From NCBI GenBank assembly GCA_003021975.1, contig PXRR01000004.1:8424-55624 (forward strand): a stretch of 47,201 bases of DNA. Direction: 5' to 3'. The DNA is from Halobacteriales archaeon QS_5_70_17 (GTDB lineage: Archaea > Halobacteriota > Halobacteria > Halobacteriales > Haloarculaceae). Made by a program: the position numbers and the translations under genes. Shown here one piece after another: positions 34,759 to 42,541 of this stretch; position 1 is the first letter of the stretch; each line of letters starts with the position of its first letter. A model generated the notes under the pieces. It was not told the origin of the DNA, did not search any database, and worked only from the letters and a program-made list of their open reading frames with translations.

Positions 34759-35520
34759 TCAACCACTGTGAATATACGCCTCCAGCGCGTCTACTGCCAG
34801 AGGCAGCATTTCTGGGAGGCCCCGTTCACCGCCGGATTCAGGAGTCCACCGCCCGGGTGCGAGGTAGTCGCCTATTTGATGAATAGTGGCCGTATCAACA
34901 CCTCGGTATTGACAAACAGCCCAGAGCGCTGCTGATTCCATGCACAACGAAATAAAACCACTTTCGAGGTAGTGTTCAACTTCTTTACCAGTCTCGCGAT
35001 ACATTGCACTCGTCGTCCACGTCGGGCCACGATGGGTTTCGAAGTCAGCAGCGGTGAAGGTGTCCGTAAGACGATCAACAAGAGCAGACGTGGCTCTCAC
35101 TGGTTGGTCTGCCGGAACGTAGTGGTAGGAAACGCCTTCATCCCGGACTGCCCGGGTTGGGAAGAGTGCTGCGTCAGGAGCGAACTCCGGCTGGAGGCAC
35201 GCACAGCCGCCGAGCATTATCACAACCTCCGCTCCGGCGGCAATAACGTTCTCGGATACTGTCGCCGTAGCAGGGGCACCGATCCCGAATTCGTTAACCG
35301 GAATGAACCCGACCGTATCCGAGAGCGAGTAGAGTTTCTGCGACCGAACGAGCGTTGTGACGTCGGCAGTCTGCGTCCGCACGATCTCATGCAGTACGTC
35401 TTGGTAGCCCAAAATGATAGCGCGTGGACAGTCGGGAAGTCCATCGCCCTGTGCTTCGATTGCATCTTCGGGAGAGAATACACTATCGGCGTCGTACTTC
35501 TCATCGTAATTTGGAATCAT
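34759..35520 (-). CDS. Nucleoside phosphorylase (uridine phosphorylase-like)
   Basis: A 253-residue protein of the PNP_UDP_1 family, which splits a nucleoside with phosphate to base and ribose-1-phosphate. VIMLGGCACLQPEFAPDAAL (about residues 99-118) is the family's glycine-rich phosphate-site strand and CMESAALWAVCQYRG (about 193-207) carries the ribose-binding Met-Glu. The opening NYDEKYDADSVFSPED resembles haloarchaeal uridine phosphorylases. It closes the AT-richer islet; its composition is intermediate. Base specificity is unknown. Confidence 0.85.
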   Translation of the reverse strand: MIPNYDEKYDADSVFSPEDAIEAQGDGLPDCPRAIILGYQDVLHEIVRTQTADVTTLVRSQKLYSLSDTVGFIPVNEFGIGAPATATVSENVIAAGAEVVIMLGGCACLQPEFAPDAALFPTRAVRDEGVSYHYVPADQPVRATSALVDRLTDTFTAADFETHRGPTWTTSAMYRETGKEVEHYLESGFISLCMESAALWAVCQYRGVDTATIHQIGDYLAPGRWTPESGGERGLPEMLPLAVDALEAYIHSG

Positions 35521-35692
35521 GGCGTGAAAATCGTGAACGAACGAAAAGTATTTTCAAGTGCTGTCGTTGCTTTTCCGGAGAATATCGTTGCATACACGCT
35601 CTGTATGCAGCACGCTGGGTTACCTGAGGGTTTCAGCGGAGCTATTCGGTTAGTTTCCGTGCGAGACTCTACAGAGGCTATCCGTAGGTTAT

Positions 35693-36298
35693 TTAGCTAA
35701 TGAACTTGTTGTCCCGCCAGTTGACACCGCCGCCCTCGCCGTTCTCGCGGGGGTCCTCGACGACTTCGAGGGTCGCGGCGCGCTCCTCGCCGTCGACGAT
35801 TCGCGTCGCCTCCAGCTGACCGTCGCGAGCGGTGACGGCCGTCAGCGATCCCTTCTCGCACTGCTTTGCGAGGCCGCAGAGCACCTCGAACATGGGATAC
35901 TGGAGCGCGGTGTTCTGGAGCACGGTCTCGCGGTCGCCCTTGAAGCAGGCGTACTCCACGAGTTCCGAGGGGCGTTCCATCTCCTCTTCCTGACCGAACG
36001 CGCCCCACTGGGGGCCCCCGGAGGGGCCGCCGCCCATCGGACCGGGGCCCTCCTCGTCCTCTTCCTCCTCGTCGAGGTAGATCCGGTTCTCCGTGACGCT
36101 AGCTTTCAGCTGTGCGGTCGGGGTGTACTTGCTGATGGTGTCCTCGGCGGCGACGGCGCTGACGATCAGCGTGTTGTTTCGGCGAGTGATTTCGATGTCC
36201 TCGATCTCGGCGGGCAAATCGGGGTCCTCGAAGTAGTCGTGGACGTCTTCGAGCGGCAGTTCGAGCGTTGAATGGAGCGTGTATACGTGGCTGGTCAT
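35693..36298 (-). CDS. Conserved acidic haloarchaeal protein of unknown function
   Basis: A 201-residue protein with an N-terminal beta-rich part (SHVYTLHSTLELPLEDVHDY; IEITRRNNTLIVSAVAAED), a low-complexity acidic and Gly/Pro hinge near residues 75-100, and a C-terminal domain with FKGDRETVLQNTALQYPMFE. It looks complete and well coded, and I believe relatives are widespread in haloarchaea. No function is assigned. The ATG at 36298 is the first in frame. Confidence 0.7.
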   Translation of the reverse strand: MTSHVYTLHSTLELPLEDVHDYFEDPDLPAEIEDIEITRRNNTLIVSAVAAEDTISKYTPTAQLKASVTENRIYLDEEEEDEEGPGPMGGGPSGGPQWGAFGQEEEMERPSELVEYACFKGDRETVLQNTALQYPMFEVLCGLAKQCEKGSLTAVTARDGQLEATRIVDGEERAATLEVVEDPRENGEGGGVNWRDNKFIS

Positions 36299-36462
36299 GG
36301 ATGTGGCGAGCGCTAACCGGGGGCCGATCCCTCCCCGCGACCGGAACTGGTCATCTCACTATAGGGGGTTGTCGCTTATATTTTCTGCCCTTTTTGTCAC
36401 ACGTGCACACGGGAGGGCGGAGTGAGCGCCCTCGCTGGCCCTCCGTGCGCTCGTTCGGAACC

Positions 36463-36804
36463 CTACGTCCGGAGCGTCTCTTCGAGTTCGCCCCGCTCGT
36501 CGAGTTCCGCGAGCACGTCGCTCCCGCCGACGAACTCCCCGTCGACGTACGTCTGGGGGATCGTCTCCCAGCCGCTGTGGTCCTCCAGGGCCGCCCGGTA
36601 GGCGTCCAGCGCCTCCAGTACGTCGACGGTCTCGACGTCGTCGCGGTGCTGCCCGACGAGGCCGACCGCGCGCCGGGAGTACCCGCACTGGGGCATCAGG
36701 GGAGTTCCCTTCATGAACAGCACCACGTCGTTGTCCTCGATGGCCGAGTCGACGCGCTCTCGGACCTCCTCCTCGGAGAGGTCCGGTTCGGGGTTGAACG
36801 TCAT
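36463..36804 (-). CDS. Glutaredoxin (monothiol type, CGYS)
   Basis: A 113-residue thioredoxin-fold protein. The active site is MPQCGYSRRAV with Cys40 and Ser43, close to the CGFS motif of monothiol glutaredoxins; TIPQTYVDGEFVGGSDVL supplies the cis-Pro and the second binding segment. CGFS proteins usually carry [2Fe-2S] clusters for assembly and do little disulfide reduction. Since haloarchaea use gamma-glutamylcysteine rather than glutathione, its thiol ligand is uncertain. It is divergent from the broken thioredoxin-reductase-like gene, which was likely its redox neighbour. Confidence 0.88.
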   Translation of the reverse strand: MTFNPEPDLSEEEVRERVDSAIEDNDVVLFMKGTPLMPQCGYSRRAVGLVGQHRDDVETVDVLEALDAYRAALEDHSGWETIPQTYVDGEFVGGSDVLAELDERGELEETLRT

Positions 36805-36912
36805 GCTCGTTCCTACCGCTGCGGTAAGGAAACCCCTTTCGCCGCCGCGTCGACGAGGTGTCGGTGTCTCCGTGGCCACCGATACCGTCAAGCCCCACCC
36901 GGGAGTCCCACC

Positions 36913-37805
36913 GGACATGCCGCCGGCCTGACGACTGCGCTGTACACGACGCGACTGGGCCACGACACCGCGATGATCAACCGGGGAGGGGGACGCGCCG
37001 CGATGATGCTCGACACCCACAACGTCATCGGCGTCACCGAGGACGTCAGCGGCAACGAACTGCTCCGGACCGCAACCGAGCAGATCCAAGAGTACGGTGC
37101 CGAGTACTACCAGGACACGGTCACGGGCGTCGAGCGGACCGACGACGGCCGGGTCCACGTCACCGCCGGCAACGTCGAGGTGCGGACCGATGCGGTCGTC
37201 TTTGCGACGGGCTTTACCGACGTTCGCCCCGACCCGCCGCTGCCCCGGACCGGCCGCGGCCTCCACTGGTGTCTCCACTGCGACGCCTACATGTTCGTCG
37301 ACCGACCGGTGTACGTGATGGGGACCGGCGAGGCGGCCGCCCACGTCGCCATGATCATGCTCAACTTCACCGACGAGGTGGACCTCCTCACGCGCGGGGA
37401 GGAACCGGAGTGGAGCGAGGAGACCGACCGGCAGCTCGCCGCCCACCCCGTCGACGTGATCCACGAGGACATCGCGGAGATCGAGAAGGGCGAGGACGGC
37501 TGGCTCGAGGCGTTCGTCTTCGAGGACGCGCCGTCGACGACCACGGCCGCACCTCGGTCGACGGCGTCTTCGCCGTCGGCGACCTCACCCCCGGGCACAA
37601 CCAGATCCCGGTGGCGATGGGCCAGGGGGCCAAGGCGGGCATCGCCCTCCACTACGACCTCCGGGAGTTCCCCCGTCCGCTCGAGGAGATCGAGGACGGC
37701 GGCGAGGTCGCGGAGTCGGAGGTGCCGGCCGTCTCCGACCGCCTCCGGGAACGCGCCCGCGCGTTCAGCGAGGGCGAAGAGGAGGCCGCCTCGGCCGACG
37801 ACTGA
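36913..37805 (+). pseudogene. Broken thioredoxin-reductase-family flavoprotein
   Basis: The frame from about 36913 reads GHAAGLTTALYTTRLGHDTA, in place of the family's start ending GGGPAGLTTALY, so the first dozen or more residues, the FAD glycine motif and the start codon are lost. The body is well kept (GGGRAAMMLDTHNVIGVTED; the redox pair in WCLHCDAYMF; VYVMGTGEAAAHVAMIM). Near 37545 the frame breaks after FEDA and about 40 residues are missing; the tail continues in another frame (DDHGRTSVDGVFAVGDLTPG, then NQIPVAMGQGAKAGIALHYD) to a TGA at 37803. Two independent lesions make function very unlikely. Confidence 0.82.
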
Positions 37806-38138
37806 CTAGTCGTCCGCCGCCGCGGAGGACTGTCCGCCCGCCGTCTCCTCGATGCTCGGCGGGTACTTGCCCCGGTCGAGTTTCAGATCCGAGGCGGGCC
37901 GGGCCATACAGGTCAGCGCGTAGTGCTCGGCCTCCTCCTCGGTGAGTCCCCGGGCGGCCGCGACCTGCTGTTCGACCTCCCCCTCCACGATCTCGGCGGA
38001 GCAGGCCAGACACATCCCGACGCGACAGGAGTACTCCTGTGCGATCCCCTCCTCGATACAGCGGCTGAGGATCGTCTCCTTGTCGGAACAGGTAATCCGC
38101 TCACCGGTCCCGACGAACTCGACGGTGTACTCGGTCAT
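37806..38138 (-). CDS. Plant-type [2Fe-2S] ferredoxin
   Basis: A 110-residue ferredoxin. Cys38, Cys43 and Cys46 (SCRVGMCLAC) with Cys77 (ALTCMARP) form the CX4CX2CXnC cluster site. It is shorter than the main haloarchaeal ferredoxin, which has an acidic N-terminal insert (about 128 residues), so it is a second type; an acidic, Ala/Asp-rich tail is present. It is divergent from reductase paralogue 2 with a 129-base gap, and a role as that enzyme's electron donor is a reasonable inference, since archaeal geranylgeranyl reductases are known to accept electrons from ferredoxin. The stop abuts the end of the broken reductase gene. Confidence 0.9.
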   Translation of the reverse strand: MTEYTVEFVGTGERITCSDKETILSRCIEEGIAQEYSCRVGMCLACSAEIVEGEVEQQVAAARGLTEEEAEHYALTCMARPASDLKLDRGKYPPSIEETAGGQSSAAADD

Positions 38139-38267
38139 GCCCACCGGTTTGTCGAACCCGGACAAAACTCTTGTTGCACCGTCTCGTCGCCCGCCCGGGG
38201 ACAAGATAGGACGACGGGTGCGTACGGCTTCGGTAAACGTTTTCCCCGTACCCGGCCACTCACGACT

Positions 38268-39638
38268 ATGACCACCCACGAGTACGACGTGGCCGTCGTC
38301 GGGGCCGGGACCGCCGGCTGTTACGCCGCCGCGACAGTCGCCCGCGAGGGCTACGACGTCGTCATCCTCGAGCGCAAGACCGCGGAAGAGGCCGGACACA
38401 TCGCCTGCGGCGACGCGCTCAAGGGGGCCGCGAACTTCCCGGAGGCGATCCCGAAATCGGAGATCGAACCTTCCTTCACGAACACGGACGTCGATCACGG
38501 CCGCTTCGAGATCCCCAGCGAGGACGCGGTCCTCGAGATCCCCGTCCCCGGCGAGATCGCCGTCATCGACCGCTACGAGTACGGTCGCAGGCTGATCGAC
38601 GCCGCCGACCGCACCGGCGTCGAGTTCCACTACGACACCGTCGTCCGCGACGTCGAACAGGACGGCGACGGCCGCGTGACGGGACTGTCGGCGGTCCGAG
38701 AGGGCGATTCCGTCACCTACGAGGCGCCGATGACCGTCGACGCGGCGGGATCGCTGTCGATCCTCCAGGACAAGGCGGACCTCTCGGGGGCGACCTTCGA
38801 CACGAACGTGAACTACTCGCAGTTCTCCTCGGCCTACCGCGAGGTCGTCGAGGTCGAGGAGCCCGTCGACTGGGACGACGCGCTCGTGCTCAAACCCACC
38901 AAGCGGTCGGCGGGCTACCTCTGGTACTTCCCGCGGACCGCCACCGAGATCAACGTCGGGCTCGGCTTCCAGATGAACGAACAGCCGATGAAACTCGTCG
39001 ACGACCTCCGGGACGACCTCCGGAACCGCGCGGAGTTCGCGGGCGCGACGGTCAAGGACAAACTCGGGGCCGCACTCCCGACGCGCCGGCCCTACGATTC
39101 GGCGGTCGCCCCCGGCTTCATCGCCGCCGGCGACGCCGCCGGCCACGTCAACCCTACCACCGGCGGCGGGATCGCCGGGGCGGCCTACGCCGGCCAGTAC
39201 GCCGGCGAGCAGGCGATCCGCGCCATCGAGCGCGGGGACGTCAGCGAGGAGAGCCTCTGGCGGTACAACGAGCGGGTGATGGACCACTACGGCGGCCGGT
39301 ACGCCGCGCTCGACGTCTACAACGTCTTCTCGACGGCCTCGGACCTCGACGACCTGATGGGCCTGCTAGCCGCGCTGCCCGGCCAGCAGCTCTCGGAGGC
39401 GCTGTACTCCGGGACCGCCGGGGTGAGCCCGTCGCTGATCGCCGAGACGCTCTGGAAGTCCCGCGGCCACTGGGAGACGATGTACGACCTCTACCGGACG
39501 AAGCACCTGGCCGACCGCCTGCTCGAGCACTACGAGAGCTACCCCGACGACCCCGCCGAGTTCGGCGCCTGGCGGGTCAAGCGCGACCGCGTCATGGAGG
39601 AGGTCTACGAGACCACCGGCGCCGACCCGAAGTACTGA
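38268..39638 (+). CDS. Geranylgeranyl reductase family flavoprotein (paralogue 2)
   Basis: A 456-residue FAD enzyme matching paralogue 1 from end to end. GAGTAG near residues 11-16, the Cys in IACGDALKG near 46, GYLWYFPR near 216-223 and FIAAGDAAGHVNPTTGGG near 285-302 are all present. Terminal thirds differ clearly from paralogue 1, while the centre (38739-39171) is near identical in DNA, silent sites included. Conserved residues are intact in both copies, so both are probably active but may differ in substrate through their N- and C-terminal parts. It is divergent from a ferredoxin gene. The start was chosen at ATG 38268; the longer upstream frame is noise. Confidence 0.88.
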   Translation: MTTHEYDVAVVGAGTAGCYAAATVAREGYDVVILERKTAEEAGHIACGDALKGAANFPEAIPKSEIEPSFTNTDVDHGRFEIPSEDAVLEIPVPGEIAVIDRYEYGRRLIDAADRTGVEFHYDTVVRDVEQDGDGRVTGLSAVREGDSVTYEAPMTVDAAGSLSILQDKADLSGATFDTNVNYSQFSSAYREVVEVEEPVDWDDALVLKPTKRSAGYLWYFPRTATEINVGLGFQMNEQPMKLVDDLRDDLRNRAEFAGATVKDKLGAALPTRRPYDSAVAPGFIAAGDAAGHVNPTTGGGIAGAAYAGQYAGEQAIRAIERGDVSEESLWRYNERVMDHYGGRYAALDVYNVFSTASDLDDLMGLLAALPGQQLSEALYSGTAGVSPSLIAETLWKSRGHWETMYDLYRTKHLADRLLEHYESYPDDPAEFGAWRVKRDRVMEEVYETTGADPKY

Positions 39639-39777
39639 GCGCTGCTCGTGCCCGCGCTGGATCGCCCCCGCACCGCGGGCGCGGCGCCCAGAATTCGACG
39701 GTCGGGGCGGCTCCGGCGACCGCCGGAGGGGAACGAAGCGCAACGGCATTGTACCAGTCCGTCCGTAGGCGTCGCCA

Positions 39778-40248
39778 GTGACCCTCTCAGAGGAAGCGCG
39801 ATCGCGGCTCCGGGACATCGTGGAGCTCCAGCCGACGAAGAACGCCGAGTTACAGGACCGCTGGGACATGGACAGCGGCAGCGAGGTCCACCAGTACCTC
39901 GAGTCGGAGCTGAAAGACTACTACTTCCGCGACGAGAACAGCCTCGTCCGCGCGACCGGCGAGGCCCGCGAGCTGTTGGGCATCGAGGGCAGCCGGGACG
40001 TCGTCCGGGTACCCGAGCTCCAGGTGCGCATCACCGAGGTGCTGGCGGGACCGGACGGGGACCCCGAGAGCGTCGTCTCCGTGCTCCACTCTCTGGAGGA
40101 GGCCGGCGTCGAGACCGACGTCGACGCGGTGCGCTCGGGGCTCCGAAGCCTGGAGGACAAGGGGATCGTCGAGTCCGTCCGCCTGACCGTCCCCACGTTC
40201 CAGCTGGCGACCGAGCGGGAGGCGCTCGAGGTCGAACCGCTGGAGTAG
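39778..40248 (+). CDS. DUF5797-like haloarchaeal protein (possible winged-helix)
   Basis: A 156-residue protein starting at GTG 39778 (MTLSEEARSRLRDIVELQPT). The N-terminal half has helix-turn-helix-like spacing (NAELQDRWDMDSGSEVHQYL, then DYYFRDENSLVRAT) and the C-terminal half LHSLEEAGVETDVDAVRSGL then RSLEDKGIVESVRLTVPTF resembles a winged helix. I recall the family as DUF5797. A DNA-binding role is possible but unproven. It follows reductase paralogue 2 by 139 bases on the same strand. Confidence 0.7.
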   Translation: MTLSEEARSRLRDIVELQPTKNAELQDRWDMDSGSEVHQYLESELKDYYFRDENSLVRATGEARELLGIEGSRDVVRVPELQVRITEVLAGPDGDPESVVSVLHSLEEAGVETDVDAVRSGLRSLEDKGIVESVRLTVPTFQLATEREALEVEPLE

Positions 40249-40288
40249 GGAGGGCGGGGCCGGGACGGTCGACCGGGGAACTCCCCGG

Positions 40289-41392
40289 TCAGGGCCGGCG
40301 GACCCGCTCGCGCCGCCGAGCGAGCAGCCGCTCGAACCCCTTCCCGGGGCCCCCCTCGATCGGCCACCCGCGCGTCCGCCAGGCCGGCGGCTCCGGCGCG
40401 AACTCCGGGCACGACCCCGAGCACTCCCGTCCCGTCGGGCCGCGGCGTTTCGCCCCGCACCACGGGAGGACGTCGCCGTCGTGCCGGCGCAGCCGGAAGT
40501 GCCGGCAGTCGGTGCGCATCGTGTCCGCGTAGGCCCGCCAGCCGCGCTCGTAGGCCCGCTCTGCGATCTCGAGGCGCTTGCCGCGCTTCCACTCGGGGTC
40601 GACGTACTCGAAGCGGGCCGCCGAGCGGTCGCCGGTCGCGGTCGCCCCCTCCGGCCGCTCGCGGATGCGCGTCCCGGGCTCGTCGACGGCGAGCGCGCTC
40701 GGCCGCCAGACGACCGACGCGCGCTCGCCGCCCTCTTGGGCGGCGCCCGGAGCCGCGTCCGGATCGGTCCCCCCGCCCCCGTCCGCCGCGCCGTCGTCGA
40801 ACGCGAGGATCCCCGCCTCGACGGGGAGGTCCTCGAACAGCGCCGGCTCGATCCGGTCGCCGGTCGCCCGGGTCGCCACCCAGACCTCGTCGGCCAGCCC
40901 GAGCGCGACGTCGCGCTCGATCTGGTCCGCCAGCGCGTCGGCGGCCGCCGCGTCGAGGTCTGGCTTGTTCTCGACGGCGACGATCCGCTCGACCCAGTCG
41001 GGGTAGTGCCACCGCCGGCGGATCTCGATGCGGTTGCCCGCCCGCCGGGTCTCGACGGCGTCGCGGTCGGCCGCGTCGTGGACCGCCTCGCGGACGTACC
41101 GCCAGGGGTAGCCCGGATCGGGCAGCGCGTCGCGGTAGTAGGCCCACTCGTCGGGGGCGTTGCGGACGACGTGCAGCAGGTCGGAGTCCAGGCGCTCGTC
41201 GCCGAAGACCGCCCGGGCGGCCAGCGCGTCGGCGTCGCACTCGACGATCAGGGTGTCCCAGCGCCGCTCGCGGACGCCCAGCTGGCGGGCGACCAGCGCG
41301 ACCCGGTCGTCAGAGAGCGTCCCCTCGGGGGGCCACTCCCGCTCGGCCCACTGACAGACGCGGAGTTCGAACGTGAACTCCGGCTCGCTCAT
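40289..41392 (-). CDS. DUF5787 protein with PD-(D/E)xK-nuclease-like motif and C-terminal cysteine cluster
   Basis: A 367-residue protein. The central part reads HYPDWVERIVAVENKPDL: Pro-Asp near 131-132 and Glu141-Asn-Lys143 fit the PD...ExK metal site of restriction-endonuclease-fold nucleases, followed by a helix with Gln and Asp (ADQIERDVALG). Four cysteines near residues 295, 311, 323 and 327 (DCRHF, PWCGAK, ECSGSCPEF) could bind zinc or an iron-sulfur cluster, as in Cas4/AddB-type nucleases. A Gly/Asp-rich linker lies between. I recall the family as DUF5787. It begins directly after the stop of the Nudix gene, so the two form an operon. Activity is an inference. Confidence 0.75.
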   Translation of the reverse strand: MSEPEFTFELRVCQWAEREWPPEGTLSDDRVALVARQLGVRERRWDTLIVECDADALAARAVFGDERLDSDLLHVVRNAPDEWAYYRDALPDPGYPWRYVREAVHDAADRDAVETRRAGNRIEIRRRWHYPDWVERIVAVENKPDLDAAAADALADQIERDVALGLADEVWVATRATGDRIEPALFEDLPVEAGILAFDDGAADGGGGTDPDAAPGAAQEGGERASVVWRPSALAVDEPGTRIRERPEGATATGDRSAARFEYVDPEWKRGKRLEIAERAYERGWRAYADTMRTDCRHFRLRRHDGDVLPWCGAKRRGPTGRECSGSCPEFAPEPPAWRTRGWPIEGGPGKGFERLLARRRERVRRP

Positions 41393-41827
41393 TCAGCCGT
41401 CGTCCTCGAGCCCGCCGTCCTCGAGGAACTCGTGGGCCTGCTCGAGGATCTCTCGCGGGCCGTCCTGCGTGATCGTGTTGATCGCCTGCTCGTAGTCGCG
41501 CCACTGCAGGTCCCGGTGTTCGTTCGAGAGTTCGGCGCTGGCCTCGAACGAGCGGGCGATGAACAGGTGCACCGTCTTGTGGATCGTGTTGCCGTTCGCC
41601 TCGAAGATGTAGTCGTAGTCCTCGCGGAAGCCGTCGATGAGCCGTATGTCGCCGATTCCGGCCTCCTCCTCGACCTCTCGGATGGCCGTCTGCTGTAGCT
41701 CTTCGTCCCCCTCCACGCCGCCCTTGGGAAACTCCCAGTCGCCCGTGCGGCTCTTGAGGAGGAGGTACTCGCGACGGCCACGCGTGTCTCGGAACAGGAT
41801 CGCTCCGGAGCTCGTGGCCTCTATCAT
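41393..41827 (-). CDS. Nudix hydrolase, bis(5'-nucleosyl)-tetraphosphatase type
   Basis: A 144-residue Nudix protein with a complete box at residues 36-58 (GGVEGDEELQQTAIREVEEE followed by AGI), all catalytic Glu and Arg residues present. WEFPKGGVEGDE and the small size match archaeal/eukaryal Ap4A hydrolases, which split Ap4A to ATP and AMP. ATG 41827 gives MIEATSSGAILF, the usual start. TGA and the ATG of the DUF5787 gene are adjacent, so the two are co-transcribed. It is divergent from the uS10-like gene. Confidence 0.88.
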   Translation of the reverse strand: MIEATSSGAILFRDTRGRREYLLLKSRTGDWEFPKGGVEGDEELQQTAIREVEEEAGIGDIRLIDGFREDYDYIFEANGNTIHKTVHLFIARSFEASAELSNEHRDLQWRDYEQAINTITQDGPREILEQAHEFLEDGGLEDDG

Positions 41828-41849
41828 GCCACTGAATACTGAGTCCCCG

Positions 41850-41862
41850 CTTAAGAGAATAT
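41850..41862 (-). promoter_or_regulatory. TATA-like element for the Nudix/DUF5787 operon
   Basis: Read on the minus strand this is ATATTCTCTTAAG, 23-35 nt before the ATG at 41827. Confidence 0.4.
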
Positions 41863-41900
41863 CGCCCTGTGGGCGCCGGTCCGCGCGGGCGATGAGTGGA

Positions 41901-41908
41901 GTTTTTGC
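41901..41908 (+). promoter_or_regulatory. TATA-like element for the uS10-like gene
   Basis: GTTTTTGC lies about 27 nt before the ATG at 41932, the same form and spacing as before the gene at 7648. Confidence 0.4.
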
Positions 41909-41931
41909 ACCTCGCACCGCGACGGGTAACC

Positions 41932-42261
41932 ATGACCTTCGTCACGACGCTCACGTTCTCCAGCGGGGACCGCCGGGTCCTCGAGCGAGTCGTCGGGGAC
42001 ATCAAGTCGGCCGCCGAGCGCAAGGGCGTCGAACTGAAAGGTCCACACCCGCGACCGCCGGAGGACTACCGCGTCCCGCAGGCAAAGCGCCTCGACGCCG
42101 ACGGCGGCGCCTTCGAGCCGTGGTCGTACTCCGTGTACACCCGGTCGATGCGGATCATCGGCCACGACGGGTTCGCCCGCGAGACCGCCCAGCAGTCGTT
42201 CCCCGACGGGATCCACGTCGAGGCGGAGGTCGAACAGGTGACGGGCGCCGGACGGAGCTAG
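41932..42261 (+). CDS. uS10-like (uS10/mL48 family) protein
   Basis: A 109-residue protein with the ferredoxin-like fold of ribosomal protein uS10: a first strand TFVTTLTFSS, helix RVLERVVGDIKSAAERKGVE, the loop LKGPHPRPPEDYRVPQAKR in place of the ribosomal GPIPLP...P loop, and last strands SYSVYTRSMRIIG and IHVEAEVEQV. It is not the canonical uS10, which lacks this sequence and sits beside EF-1alpha; it is a divergent paralogue of unknown role, perhaps on the ribosome. ATG 41932 follows a TATA-like element. Confidence 0.8.
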   Translation: MTFVTTLTFSSGDRRVLERVVGDIKSAAERKGVELKGPHPRPPEDYRVPQAKRLDADGGAFEPWSYSVYTRSMRIIGHDGFARETAQQSFPDGIHVEAEVEQVTGAGRS

Positions 42262-42321
42262 GACCCGGGATCGTCAGACCGCCGAGGGAAGGGCGGTCGG
42301 CGCCAACAGCGGGGAGTCCGG

Positions 42322-42531
42322 TCAGCGACCGCCGTCCGCGTCGACGTGGTGGACTGCCGACGGCGATAAGAGGCAGCCGGTCGGGAGTTCGAGCCACCCG
42401 CTCGGGCGGACGCTCACGGCCCCCTCCTGGAGGACCGTCTCGCCGTCGGAACCGCCGCAGACGACGGCGTCGCACTCGTCGGCCAGTAGCTCCGAGAGGG
42501 CGGCGCGGACGGACTCGGCGGGGGCGATCAC
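42322..42531 (-). CDS. Small conserved protein, paralogue of the one at 32869
   Basis: A 69-residue protein. DGETVLQEGAVSVRPSGW then LELPTGCLLSPSAVHHVD matches the islet protein at 32869-33087. The N-terminal half MIAPAESVRAALSELLADEC is helical. Two copies of differing base composition in one window support a real family, which I cannot name. It lies just downstream of the decayed ATP-grasp gene on the same strand. Confidence 0.65.
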   Translation of the reverse strand: MIAPAESVRAALSELLADECDAVVCGGSDGETVLQEGAVSVRPSGWLELPTGCLLSPSAVHHVDADGGR

Positions 42532-42541
42532 CCCCGCCCCA

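Noticed and set aside
40481..41698. Long plus-strand frame across the Nudix/DUF5787 operon
   Set aside because: It crosses two recognised genes on the other strand and shows only shadow composition.
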